Below, in pieces: positions 45,640 to 56,599 of a DNA stretch of 64,000 nt. Below the pieces are notes generated by a model. The model was not told where the DNA came from. It ran no database searches and saw only the letters and a list, made by a program, of their open reading frames with translations. The stretch's first letter is position 1. Every line of letters begins with the position of its first letter. Made by a program: the position numbers and the translations under genes. The stretch is from Ceratotherium simum simum (Eukaryota > Chordata > Mammalia > Perissodactyla > Rhinocerotidae), in NCBI RefSeq assembly GCF_000283155.1, contig NW_004454280.1:1961320-2025319 (forward strand). The letters are read 5' to 3'.

Positions 45640-46375
45640 GCCTCAAGCATTCCTTCTGGTGGCCCCAGGCATTCCTTCTGGTGGCCCCAAGCATTCCTTC
45701 TGGTGGCCCCAAGCATTCCTTCTGGTGGCCTCAAGCATTCCTTCTGATGGNNNNNNNNNNNNNNNNNNNNNNNNNNNNNNNNNNNNNNNNNNNNNNNNNN
45801 NNNNNNNNNNNNNNNNNNNNNNNNNNNNNNNNNNNNNNNNNNNNNNNNNNCAAGCATTCCTTCTGGTGGCCCCAAGCATAATCCTTCTGGTGGCCTCAAG
45901 CATTCCTTCTGGTGGCCCCAGGCATTCCTTCTGGTGGCCCCAAGCTATTCCTTCTGGCGGCCTCAAGCATTCGTTCTGGTGGCCCCAAGCTATTCCTTCT
46001 GGCAGCCTCAAGCATTCCTTCTGGTGGTCTCAAGCATTCCTTCTGGTGGCCCTAAGCTATTCCTTCTGGCGGCCTCAAGCATTCGTTCTGGTGACCTCAA
46101 GCATTCCTCCTGGTGGCCTCAAGCATTCCTTCTGGTGGCCCCAGGCATTCCTTCTGGTGGCCCCAAGCATTCCTTCTGGTGGCCTCAAGCATTCCTTCTG
46201 GTGGCCCCAAGCTATTCCTTTGGGTGGCCCCAAGCTATTCCTTCTGGTAGTCCCAAGCCTTCTTTCTGGTGGTCCCAGGCATTCCTTCTGATGGTTTCAG
46301 GCATTCCTCCTGGTGGCCCCAACCTATTCCTTCTGGTGGCCTCAAGTATTCTTTCTGGCGGCCCCAAGCCTTCCC
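45640..46375. repeat. 22-bp minisatellite (VNTR)
   Basis: Unit aagcattccttctggtggcccc, 22 bp; some units are 23 bp (aagctattcc...). I count 5 units before the N gap and 24 after it (last one partial). Units vary at few positions (cc/ct before aag; gg/gc). A pair of variant units recurs at a 112-bp offset (aagctattcc at 45942 and 46054; attcgttctgg at 45969 and 46081), a higher-order five-unit duplication. Long open frames here exist only because the unit lacks stops. Confidence 0.95.
45751..45850. other. assembly gap (100 N)
   Basis: Exactly 100 N inside the minisatellite, the conventional placeholder for a gap of unknown size. The true array length is therefore unknown. Confidence 0.97.
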
Positions 46376-46648
46376 TGGCTTGTGGCAGCATCACTCCAAT
46401 CTCTGCCTCTTGTCTTCACATGGCTTCTCCTCTGTGTCTGTCTCTCCTCTGCGTGTCTCTTACAAGGACACTTGTCATTGGATCTAGGGTCAACTCCAAT
46501 AATCCGGGATGATCTTATCTCTAGATCCCTAATTTAATTACATTTGCAAAAGTAATTTGGTAAAAATACCAAATGTGATAAAACTCACAGATTCTGGGGT
46601 TGGGATATAGAAGTATGTTTCTGGGGCGACCATTCGACCCACTATCCA

Positions 46649-47079
46649 TCCTCTGAGTTTAGTCATCTCTTCTTAGTTACCTCCAATACAACAAGTAGTG
46701 GAGACATATAGATGTTTCTATTCTTACTAGAAGATACATTCTCAACAGGGACAATATCTCCCTCAAGGAGAAAATTGGTTGAGGAGGGGAGAAGATTACT
46801 CTTTTTATGGATAAAGTACACTAACTAATATACAGTATGTCTATGGTATTAAAATATCATGGGGGGGGAAATTAGGGAAAAAAATCTAGGAGGGCACTGG
46901 GGATAGGAGGTGGGGATTGATAATGGAAAAAAAAGTTTGAGAAACACTGAACTAGAATATTCTTCCCCAAAGGTAGTTACCATGTCTCTGTATATGTCAC
47001 ATACACACTCTCACCCCCTTATGCACATGTACTCACACACACGCTATTCTGATAGCACCAGCACAGGCCTCAGAACAGA
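46649..47079. other. unassigned
   Basis: Contains a G homopolymer at 46861-46868 and a loose CA-rich patch at 46999-47042. No gene or named repeat. Confidence 0.5.
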
Positions 47080-47745
47080 AGAGATGGCTTTGATAAATTA
47101 ATGACAAACGGATTTGCCTTCCGCTTGTTCTCAGATGCTTCATTTGATGTTTACCTGGAGCGGCTGGTGCAGTGCCAGGGTAGAGCTGAGTCTAAACTCA
47201 GCCTCACCCTCCAGTTAACCTGCCCTCTGTCTGTCTCTGCCCCACACCCACACGGCAGAAGCATTTTGCATTATAGACTTTAATAGGCATCTATTTTACA
47301 GCCTCAAGTCACAAAGTCTATCGATTTGAAATATCACTACTGTAGCCGTCGCTCCCTTCAGAACTCTACATATTTAAACAGAATTTCAGTTACCAGGAAA
47401 ACTCATCTTTAGAGAGAAAAAGGGAGGGATGGGGGTGGGAAATTCACTGATTTAATGTTTCATCAAGAGGAAAAGAGCGCGGAGAGAGGCTTGCTAAACA
47501 TCAAATGGGCTCTAGTGCAGTGAATTTAGCAAGGCAGTGAGCAGGGCAAATTGGGAGATATAAAAGTCTGAAGTTTAAACATCGCTTGTGTTTTCCCAAG
47601 CTCTAGATATTAATAACAGTATTGTGCAAATTATAAGTCTTCCTTCTTCAGGAGACGGGGGAAATTAAACATTTGCATAAACCAATTAATTGCACTTCTG
47701 ATGGCATTTCCAAGTCCCTTTCCTCTGTGCCATCTCCCCTCGTCC
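47080..47745. promoter_or_regulatory. candidate conserved regulatory block
   Basis: About 660 bp free of recognisable repeats. It contains a TCF/LEF-like CTTTGAT (47088-47094) followed by aaattaatgac, a ttttgcattatagactttaatag stretch, tatttaaac, retained CpGs (gccgtcgctccc; gagcgcggaga), an inverted octamer ATTTGCAT (47671-47678) and, four bases on, the palindrome CAATTAATTG (47683-47692). Enhancer function is inferred from texture only. Confidence 0.4.
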
Positions 47746-47849
47746 AAAAAATGACATTACCGCATTATACAGACCCCTCCTCGGCCGCACCGCACAGTGT
47801 TCGAAACTCTCCCTCTCTCTCCTCCGCATCTACTTCTCTCGTTCCTTCT

Positions 47850-48315
47850 TAAAGGTAACCACTGATGCTCTGGTCCAGGCCCTCGTCACCGTTTTCCTGA
47901 AAACAGCAATTACTCATTAACTGGACTCTTTGGTTTCAGTCTCTTTATCTCCAGTCCATCCAGAATTCTTTCCCTTCACTTTTCTACTAAACTACCTTTT
48001 CCATCATGACGCTTCTCTGCTTAGGAATCTGTGATGAGTCCCTGCTGCCTGTAAAAAAACGGCCAATTCCTCAGCGGGGCTCGCAGGGCCCTCCACATGT
48101 GCTGGAGGCACCCTATGTCCTCTGCTCCTGGATACCCACCCCACTCTCCAGCCAAGCTAGAATCTTCCCTGCGCCTCCTCACACATCTGTCTCATTCTTA
48201 CCTCCAGGTCTCTGTCCTGCTGAGTCCTCTGCCTGAAGCGCCTCCTCCTGTCTTTCTGTTCATCCTACTCTTTCCTTTCCTCCAAAGGCTGGCTCAGAAC
48301 CCACCTTGTTCACAA
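47850..48315 (+). repeat. L2 fragment
   Basis: ctgatgctctggtccaggcc, ctgcctgtaaaaaaacggcc, gccctccacatgtgctgga and aggctggctcagaacccacc follow the L2 3' half. Confidence 0.6.
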
Positions 48316-48509
48316 GCTTTGGACATGGCAGCCCACTCTGAGAAGGGAGTTTAACACTGAACCATGTTCTGTGCAAGTACTTCACACCCAGCATTCAGCA
48401 AGGAGCTTCCTAGCTGGTGAAGAAACAAGATATTTTATACTATGACTGTGTCCTTCGCAGTTCTGTACAAGATGATCACAAGTAGTGTTGGGGTTGCTTG
48501 TTTGTTTAT

Positions 48510-48650
48510 TATTACCATTAGTAGAATTGTATTAGCCACCATTTATTAAATAAGCCCCCTACCACAGGCCAGCTAACATATGAACATATATTCTTTAATC
48601 CTCACGAGCAACTCTGCATGCTAGTGATATTCAATCTGGGAATATGGAAA
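48510..48650 (-). repeat. MIR-like element, sister of 50915-51170
   Basis: agccaccatttattaaataa, ttctttaatcctcacgagca fit a reversed MIR. It shares the extra-MIR string agaattgtatt with the copy at 50.9 kb. Confidence 0.7.
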
Positions 48651-48729
48651 AGGGGAGGATATTGGGGAAAAAGCATATATTTTTCTAAGCCTACCTCTGT
48701 CCTTCACTCTATATAGAGAGCTTACTTAT

Positions 48730-48895
48730 TGTTATCTCATTTGTCTCTTTCCATCCTATTGTCAATAACAATGTATTTTAATATCATTCTTCAGATTAAG
48801 AAGTTAAGGTTCAGTGGGGTTAACAACTTCAAATGCAATGACTAGGGAGTGCAGAAGTCAAAATTGAATTTGTGTCTGACTGACTCAAAAGTTTC
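48730..48895 (-). repeat. MIR fragment
   Basis: attcttcagattaagaagtt, ggttcagtggggttaacaac and tcaaaattgaatttgtgtct are a diverged reversed MIR. Confidence 0.6.
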
Positions 48896-50590
48896 TCTTT
48901 CCTCTCTCTGTGCCGCTGCAGACAAGCAGCTATCACTTATGTGTGCAGTAAATTTTGTTTTCATCTGTAGAATGGGAAGAATAACTCAGCGTTTTTTCAA
49001 CTTTGCTCTAAAGTGAAGACTGTGCTTGAAAAATCTCTCCAGCATTGTATGTTAGCTTTGGCATAAATCCTTGGGAAGGCTCCATTTGGGTGGTGCCTGG
49101 AAATCCGGCTTCATTCATCCAAGCTGCATAAAGCCTCACAGAACCAGGGAGAAAGCCTCACCTACTGAGCCCTGTAAATATCACTTTCCAGTAGTAAACA
49201 GCTTGGTGCAATAGTGTTTACCTCTGACAGGATGGTACACGAGCTGAGACAGCTGTGCCTGCCTCTGCACCTTACTCTGAATGTATCTTGCGGTGTTGTT
49301 CACATAAAAGCATATATAGGCTGCACCTGATGCACAGTTGTGTGCGTGCATGTGTGTGTGTGTGTCAGATAAGCAATACAATAAGGAGACACAATTTCCT
49401 CTTTTCTTGATTAGAGTGACTGGTGAAATATGGAGTCATAAAGTTTAGTGCAACAGCAGCAGGAGAAATCAAATTCTACCCTTCAATACACAGAGAACAA
49501 ACCATCATGAAAGTGTTCAGAGATTCCAGGGGGTAGTAACTGCCCTTTTACCTCCTCCTCACCCCATATGTTGAGTCCACGCTGTTATGTGCCGGCTTGG
49601 CCATCACCTCCTTTCCCTCTCTACCTTTCCACAGAGATAACTGCTGGTCACAGGTACAAGAAAAGAAGTGTGGTCTAGAACAATGATTTTCTTAACTTTT
49701 GTTTTTCAGCAAAAAAATATCCTTTCTTCCCAAATAAAATCTAATGTTGAATCTTAATGCATAAAACAGAGAAGATGGTATTTTCTCATAGACACTTATT
49801 TATTAATTTAAATTTTTATCATTCACTTAATGTAAATTCAACCCAATGAGAAAGTTTTGATGAGCATAAAAATTTTCAATCAGGATTACGGATGACAAGT
49901 GTAATCATATGCATCTCAGGATTCAATTTCTATATTTTATGTTGGCTGCACATTATCAGGAAAATCCCAATCCAAGTGGATAAATAGTAGGGTACTTGTC
50001 CACACAATTTTACTTGTGCAAATATAAGCAGGTCTGAATTAAAACAAAATAAAGTAAAATGAAATAAAATAACAGGCAAAAAATGGTGTTGAGCTACAAC
50101 TGTACTAGTCACTGATTTTGCTACAAGAATTTCAAATACTTGCAGAAGACAGTGTGAGAAACTTTGTTCTGAGATCTGCATGTTGGTCTAGCAGCCCAAC
50201 TTTACATGCTGGTGGGCTCTCGTGGATTGTCATTTGGCATATAAAACATTAGAATAGTGTGCACATGTGTGCGCTTGTGCATGTGTGTGTGTTTACTGCA
50301 GATTTGATCACAATAAAGTATTTAACAATTACAAGTAATGAGAATCAAATTTATGTGGAACTCTTGAATTAATGGTCTCCACTGAACTTTAAAATTCTGG
50401 AGAACACAATCTGAAAACACTTATTATAGGATATGGGAAGGCAGCTGGAGTGGATCTGGGTCCAGAGTCACCGAATGTGGGCTGCTTTACCAACTTAAAT
50501 CTCAGTGGTCCATACGTGGGGCAGCAAGACACCATCGACTCTCGAGTGATCAAAGGATGTGGAGAGAGTGCAATCTGTCCCTAAGCAAGA
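48896..50590. other. unassigned, with two short TG microsatellites
   Basis: TG-rich runs at 49337-49366 and 50258-50292. 49690-50200 is AT-rich and reads like an old interspersed repeat that I cannot place (one block of short aaaataaa units at 50040-50070). No gene recognised. Confidence 0.45.
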
Positions 50591-50591
50591 G

Positions 50592-50676
50592 AGGGCGGGC
50601 CCGGGGAGTCTTTTCTTGACGTCACTATGCCACTTCTTTCAAAACTATCAATGGGACCCCTGATGCATGCATCAGC
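50592..50676. promoter_or_regulatory. GC box, consensus CRE and 16-bp palindrome
   Basis: gagggcgggcccgggg (50591-50606), the full palindromic CRE TGACGTCA (50617-50624) and the exact palindrome CTGATGCATGCATCAG (50660-50675) within 85 bp. Promoter or enhancer activity is possible but unproven. Confidence 0.4.
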
Positions 50677-50905
50677 CTGTCTCAACTTCTAATCTTGCCA
50701 CACGGTGTCTTCACAGTCTGGCCCCAGCATTTTAACTCAGGCTGTAACTCCCACCTGGGTTTCCTTCCCTTATCATCCTCTGAATTGATCTTCTGATTTA
50801 TCTTCATATTCTTTATTCTTGAAGCAACTTAAATGCCAACACCTCTCAATAAATTTTTTGAAACCATCTTCACCATAATGTCCAGGCAGAAATATTGTTG
50901 GCATG
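50677..50905 (+). repeat. L2 fragment
   Basis: cagtctggccccagcatttt and the run to caacacctctcaataaattt resemble L2. It is diverged and may begin as early as 50640. Confidence 0.45.
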
Positions 50906-50914
50906 CTTTGTTCA

Positions 50915-51170
50915 TTTACTATTGCTATTGATAGAATTGTATTCACCACCATTGATTGAGTACCTACTATAGGTCAGCTTGCTTATGAATTCACATCCTT
51001 TAAGCTTCCCAAGCAACCCTGCATTATAGTGATATGTAATTTACACTATAGGCTTAGAGCAGTTATACAACCTACCGAGATATCACACAGCTCCGGGGCG
51101 AGATAAAGTTCAAACCCATGTCTGCTGGCGCTAAGATCTGCCATATTTTCACCCATTATGCTGTTTTCTT
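50915..51170 (-). repeat. MIR SINE
   Basis: ttgattgagtacctactata, gggcgagataaagttcaaac and tttcacccattatgctg fit a reversed, almost full MIR. Confidence 0.8.
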
Positions 51171-51524
51171 TCTCTGAACTTCTGTCTGCTAGCTCTTTGT
51201 ACACCAGGGATAGCATTTATCAAGTCATACAGCAAGTAAGTGTTGCCATGTCGTTTGTCTCCTGCATGGAGCTCTGAGAACTCCTTGAAGGTGCAAACGG
51301 TGTCTCTAAACGAGACCTCCGGGTCTGGCATGTACTTGTAGCTCAAAAATTAGTTGAATTTAACCTAAATGAAAAGAACCATTAAACTAGTGTCTAAAAG
51401 TAATACTATCTCATCTATTTATCTACTTCCAGGCAAAGACAGCAAACAATCCATTCTAGATAGAAAATGTTCCTCCTTTTAACAGTTATTACCACGTTTT
51501 AGTCCTAGGACTCTTCTTGGATCG
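51171..51524. other. unassigned unique sequence
   Basis: No repeat or gene recognised. Confidence 0.45.
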
Positions 51525-51715
51525 AGATCAGCATTTCTCAAGGTAAGGTGCTACTCAAGGGGGATAAATAGGGTTCCATGCTCCCAAATATTTAGCAAAC
51601 TTTACATTAAACTAACCCTATTAGAAACATTAGCATTAGCATATTAAAGACTCTCAGAAGTAAAAAAAATTAATCTTGTTCAGCTTAGTATTCCTCAAAT
51701 TCATGTGCACACCAT
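51525..51715. mobile_element. possible hAT/MER-type DNA transposon remnant
   Basis: tcagcatttctcaaggtaag at the left and attcctcaaattcatgtgc at the right, with ggttccatgctcccaaatat and agactctcagaagtaaaaaa between, resemble an old MER-type DNA element. The identification is weak. Confidence 0.35.
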
Positions 51716-52435
51716 ACAATGTCTTCAGATGACATCTAGTGGGAGTCCTTGAGCCCACTCTTCTGCAGAACCATCTTTGTAAAGATGAGGCCTAACCTGA
51801 TCTTTGACTGACTGCCATCCTGCCATGATCCAAAGAGGCGTGGTGGTGCTGAGTGATACTTTAGTGTGACTCCGTTTCCTCTCTGTGTTCAGTAAGGAGC
51901 TGAGAACCATTTCTTTCTTTCCCTGATAAACAAGAAGGCTAGCTTTCCTAAACTTTGTTTCATTAGAAGAAGGCTCTGAGGGTCTTTCACTTCCTGTGCA
52001 CACTTAGGATTTGTGGAATCAAAGTGTTCCTAAGGGAAATTAAAGCCAGGAGAGCCCCCCGCCCATTTTAAACAAACACAGTCTGTGTAGGGGTGGAGGG
52101 CTACACCCTGACTCCATGCCTCACTTGAACACTGCCCTGCGTGGGATTTTCCCACCACTTTTTGCAAAGTAAGGCACAACATAGCATATTGCTCTTCCGC
52201 AGAATTCACATTACCTTATATCTTCTCAAAGGTTATTTTATTTAAATGATTTCTCTGGAGATCATGGGATATTTATGCAGAATCATCAGTTATGGGACTT
52301 TCCACAAAGTCCTCCATTATATGTGTATCATACATTGGTATGTGTCTCAGGGCAGTGATCTTCTCAGACAGAGTATGTATCATGGACACCAAAACCTAGA
52401 CTTCCCCTTGTTATTTCACACCCCACATTCAGTCC
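51716..52435. other. unassigned unique sequence
   Basis: No repeat or gene recognised. Confidence 0.45.
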
Positions 52436-53165
52436 ATCAGCAAGTCCTGAGGCCTCAGTGTTCAGAAATTGAGCCCTCTCACCACAACCGTCATTACCAC
52501 CTTTGTTCAAGCCACCACCATCTCTGGACTGACCACAGCAACAGCCTCCTAACTGGTCTTCCTGTTTTCACACTTATTCTCCTACAGTGTATTCTCAATT
52601 CACAGTAACAGATGATCCCTTCAAAACTTAAGTCAGACCATGTCCCTCCTTTGCACCCAGGCATCCAACCTTCCATGGCTCCTGTCTCACTCGGAGTCAG
52701 GGCAAGGTACTTACAATGACCTACAGATCCTCCAAGAACTGCTCTCATTAGCTTTCTGAGCTTGTCTCTGACTACTCACCAGGTTCACCCTGCTCCACGC
52801 TCTCTGGCCTTCTTGCTGGTATCTGAGCATGCTAGGCATGTTCCCACCTTGGGGCCTTTGCATCTACTGCTGCCTCAGCCTGAAAGGCTTTTCCCTTCTA
52901 AGCATGCATGGCTTGCTTTCTCACCTCCTTCAAGTCTTTGCTCAAATATTATCCTGACAATCAACTGCAGCCTTGCCCAACCACTCCTCACCTGCCTCAT
53001 CTGCTTTGTTTCTTTCTAAAGCACTTATCATCTTCTAATATACCTTATAATTTACCTATTATTTGTTTTATTCTTCTATCCCCCCCTTCACTGGAATGCA
53101 AGCTTCATGAGGTCAAGGACATTTGTTGGTTGTACACCTTCCTCAGTCCCCAGAATGAAGGCATC
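52436..53165 (+). repeat. L2-like LINE 3' region, long
   Basis: An unusually complete run: gcaacagcctcctaactggt, ttaagtcagaccatgtccct, gttcaccctgctccacgctc, tggggcctttgcatctactg, ctgaaaggcttttcccttct, aagcacttatcatcttctaa and ggaatgcaagcttcatgagg. Order and spacing agree with a mammalian LINE-2-type consensus. Confidence 0.7.
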
Positions 53166-53550
53166 TTAGACTCTCAGAGCCAGACAAGAACTCAGAGCGA
53201 GTGGGCCCTTTAGTGATTCCTGACCTGTTTATACAGACCTCTGGAGCTGGGCACAGGGAGTCATAGGGACTGGTCAGTTGTTGCTAACATTTCAGAAAGC
53301 CCAATACATTCCCCATCCACTCATCATGAGGCCACATGATCAACTGAAATGTCATACTTCTCTGTTTTAGTTGGAATCATCTCAGCTCAACGTGCTAACT
53401 CTGATTACAGAAGTCTGATTAGGATCTGTAGCTACCAGTTACAAATGCCTTTGATTTTTAGACTTGGGGAAATGAATTAATTATCATGTCATAAATGCAG
53501 ATTAGTAGATGTTTTTGAAAACATGGGCTCCGTGGTGGGGGAAAGGGTAA
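53166..53550. other. unassigned unique sequence
   Basis: No repeat or gene recognised. Confidence 0.45.
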
Positions 53551-53554
53551 TAAA

Positions 53555-53705
53555 TGAGTGCAGGCCCTTGATCTCCTTTGTAGGAGACAAGGACTCAGAG
53601 ACTCTGGAAGATTAAGTGACTTTCTCAAGGTCACACAGTGAGTCACTGGCAGAACAATGACTAGAACCCAAATCTTTGGCAGCCCTGCGTTGGTGCCATC
53701 AAAGA
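53555..53705 (-). repeat. MIR fragment
   Basis: agattaagtgactttctcaa, ggtcacacagtgagtcactg and actagaacccaaatctttgg are reversed MIR. Confidence 0.85.
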
Positions 53706-53779
53706 AGCAGTTTGCTGCAGAGGAGACTCACACATGCTGTACAGAGCACTTGCATAACATATTACAGTAAACGCAGGAT

Positions 53780-54060
53780 CCCAATTGAGATTTTCATCAG
53801 GAAAATAACCATTATTTAATCAGGGTTCTATTTATACTGTTATTATGAAGGTTAGGTTAAGATTCACTGGCTTGAGTAGTGGTGCTGCCTACACGCAAAA
53901 AGTGTTTACTGAGCTGGGCTCCCTGGAGCTAAATTCAAACAAACGTGTGACATCTGGAGCCCATTTTCATGTCCTGAAAGCCATGAATATCTTTATTAGG
54001 AGCCAATCTTTCCCCTAAACAAACTAATGGTTATCCTCAAGGATAAACTGTAAACAGAGT
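53780..54060. promoter_or_regulatory. candidate conserved noncoding element
   Basis: Repeat-free: cccaattgagattttcatca, accattatttaatcagggtt, 'gctaaattcaaacaaacgtg' and gaatatctttattaggagcc. Motif texture is enhancer-like. Confidence 0.3.
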
Positions 54061-54164
54061 CTGCCAAGACACAGAGTCCTCCCTTTACGCCTTTTGTGGC
54101 ATTTCATGGTTAGTCTTTAAACCTAACGGATATGAATAGACCTAGAAATATAGAATGAAAAGCT

Positions 54165-54400
54165 TCTGTGCATTGGAAAGCATTATCATGTGCATTATGC
54201 TATTTGATCCTTAGAATAACCCTGCAGGGTTGGGAAGGCAGATATTACTATGTCTGTTTTACACATAAGGAAGCTGAAAGCACCCGGGGGTTCAAAGACC
54301 TGCCCAAGGTCTCCCAACCTATTAGTGAAGGAAAGTGCTGGAACGGAGGGGAGGGGGCATTTTTCCTTGTCCATTAAGCTCGGTGCATGCACCGCAATGC
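54165..54400 (-). repeat. MIR SINE
   Basis: attatgctatttgatcctta, gtctgttttacacataagga and cctgcccaaggtctcccaac fit a reversed MIR. Confidence 0.85.
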
Positions 54401-54679
54401 CACCTGCTGAATGAAGTGCTTCCTTACTAGGGAGAAGGGGACCAAGAGTAGGAGCACCCCAATGTACTTTGCTCTCTTTCTCCCATTGATAGCACCGTTG
54501 GTCTGAGACTCAAGCCAACACAGGAAACGGTTTCAGATTTTACAGAGCAGGAAGGGAATAGAAGAGACCCTTCCAGGTCACCCAATCATGTGGAACTGAG
54601 TCAGAAGTAGGAGGCTAGGCTGAGCTGTCTCTGTGGCCCTGCTGCCCGCGTCTGTGGAGGGGCATCACACTCAGTGGCC

Positions 54680-54855
54680 GTGCTCTGCTGGGAGCTGAGC
54701 AGCAGCTCCGCTTCTGACTGGGTCTATGGCCTTGGGCAAGTCACTGCACACTGAACCTCAGCTTCCTCGTGGCATTTTTATGATGATCAAATGAGATAAA
54801 GGACCCAGATAGCCTAACTCTGTGTCCGACAAGGGATAGGAGCCTAAAAAGTAAG
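54680..54855 (+). repeat. MIR SINE
   Basis: agctccgcttctgactgggt, 'gccttgggcaagtcactgca' and gatgatcaaatgagataaag fit a plus-strand MIR. Confidence 0.85.
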
Positions 54856-55435
54856 ACTCATTTACCTTTGTGGGTACGTCATTCCATTTACCGACAGGTA
54901 TTGAAACTTGACCACGCTCCCACCCCCAGCTTGGGCAGTGAAGCAGAAACACAGTCTCTGTGCTGAAGACTGGGCACACACATCGACAGTCCAAGACTTA
55001 AACATCCCCAGCAAGGGTGACAATATTTTTTAAATGATTGTAATGAAAAGGTCAGTGCATGATCCAAATATCGGGAAATGAAGTTGGCGTTCCCAGCAGT
55101 AGGACAAGTAACTAGCGGAGAGATTGGGGGTAGCAGTTCCTGACACTCTGACACTTACCCCCAAATCACCCAATCTGACCTTGTAATTGAGGGAAAACAG
55201 ATTCCTCTCTGTACTCTTCACCAGTAGCCCTTCTGTTGACAGTTCTTGGCAGTGCTGAGAAAGGGCCCTTCCAGCTGGGCCTCACTGCCCCAGCCCTGCT
55301 CCACTCTCCAGTACCAGGTCTTGGCAGGATGCCCCTCCCCAGCAGAGCTGCCTGCAGTGCAGGGAACAGGTTCCCTCTGCTCCAGCACATGCTCTGTCTT
55401 ACTGGCTTCATTTCTCTCCCCTCTCTGGGAACTGA
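54856..55435. other. unassigned unique sequence
   Basis: GC-moderate. Overlapping open frames on both strands, none with a recognisable domain. Confidence 0.45.
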
Positions 55436-55600
55436 AGTTTATTTAAATAGACAAGCAATTACTAGTGTGTTATCCACATCCGACTCTGTGTTGGTACAAC
55501 ACTCGCTGTTGTACTGTAGCAGGCGGCTTGATAATGGGACATATTTAAGCTGATTGCCACTGGAGATAAGTGATGTCTCTGAATGGATGCACTTTTTTTA
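55436..55600. promoter_or_regulatory. candidate conserved noncoding element
   Basis: gtttatttaaatagacaagc, agcaattactagtgtgttat, ggcttgataatgggacatat and tttaagctgattgccactgg are repeat-free, CpG-retaining, with TAATT/TTTAAAT cores. Confidence 0.35.
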
Positions 55601-55875
55601 AACTTCTGAAGGCAGAGGGCACAGGGAAAGTTTATTTTTTTGCTTTAAAAAAAAAGAAGCCTTTTTGAGAATGGTTACACCTCCCCCAAGATTCTCATTT
55701 CAGATTAGGCTATCAGGTGTACAGTGCAATTGGAGGCTTCTGCTCCAGCCGGGGCCTCTGTTTGATAGTCAAGCCTTTCACAAGATCCTTCCCGAATGGC
55801 TGGCACTTGCTTGCTCGCTGGCTCAACGTCCTTGAGGACAGCTCTATTAAACACAGGCCTCTTGCCCATATTCTC

Positions 55876-56125
55876 AACTCCTCTCCCTTCTCCTCTCCTG
55901 ATACCTCCCTCTCTCTCTCCTCTCTCCTTCCCCTGCCTTCTGTTTTCTCCAGAGGCTGCAGCCCTCTCCCCTCAAGGGCCTCCTCTCTCTCCTCCTCCCC
56001 CTCTGCCTTTCAATTTCCCATTGTCTTTCTGTCCTTGTCCCTCTGAGTCTCCATGTCTCTCCCCTACACCTCCATCTCCATGAGGCCTCTCCGTCTCTTT
56101 CCTCCCCCCTCCCAGCACCCTTCCT
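55876..56125 (+). repeat. polypyrimidine-rich low-complexity tract
   Basis: About 250 bp dominated by C and T on the plus strand with few purines (a purine-containing break at 55950-55980). The minus-strand Arg/Glu-rich open frame is a composition artefact. Confidence 0.85.
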
Positions 56126-56599
56126 CCTCTGCATCCCAGGGGAAAGCCAGGCCTGGGGAAGGCTGTTAGGGTTCTAGGATTGTGAGCATTGTCTTGGCAG
56201 ACCATGGAAGCTTGACGCAATCACAGCTCCCAGACTCAATCTGAGGAGAGAGGTGGGTGCAGGTTGGAGAAGCACGGGTAGGGTGCTGGGGTAGGGCTCA
56301 GAGGACAAGGTGGGAATTCAGGAAGAATGCATCCGAATCAGGGGAAGTGAAGGGAGAGCTAGAAAACAAAGTGGAGATGTCGGCTACTCTGGAGGCAATA
56401 AGGAAGGAAAGTCATCGGTCACGGATTAAGCTGCTCTCCAGTCAGTTACACTCTTGAGCTACAGAGATACCGAGGAGAAAGCAAAGCGCCAATCAATCTC
56501 TTAAAGGGGCCACTTGCTGGCATCTAATATCCGGGTAAGTGGCATTGGGAGATAGGTGATGGCTGCTTTGCTGTGGGGTCCTAGGCGGTGAGTGGAGAA
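56126..56599. other. unassigned unique sequence
   Basis: No repeat or gene recognised. Confidence 0.45.

Larger units (their letters stand above)
45479..46648 (-). mobile_element. MaLR-type LTR (MLT1-like) swollen by a minisatellite
   Basis: Left arm 45479-45640 (tgtgtcagttcaccaggact, gctgtaacaaagtaccacaa, gtactggaggctacaagtct) and right arm 46370-46648 (ctggcttgtggcagcatcac, cttacaaggacacttgtcat, ttgcaaaagtaatttggtaa) are the two halves of one reversed MLT1-like LTR. The tandem array lies exactly where the LTR would read cttctggtggc...caggc. Confidence 0.8.

Noticed and set aside
45640..46375. CRISPR-like array of short direct repeats
   Set aside because: Units are head-to-tail without spacers, in a mammalian genome, within an LTR. 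It is a minisatellite.
45588..46512. Long open frames on both strands, 192-210 codons, with repeated SIPSGGPKHSFWW-like peptide
   Set aside because: They are read-throughs of the 22-bp minisatellite; the unit has no stop in any frame, and the frames run across an N gap. No start context, splice sites or upstream coding sequence.
55874..56134. Arg/Glu-rich 86-codon minus-strand frame resembling a charged coiled-coil
   Set aside because: Produced by the C/T-rich tract on the plus strand; composition artefact.
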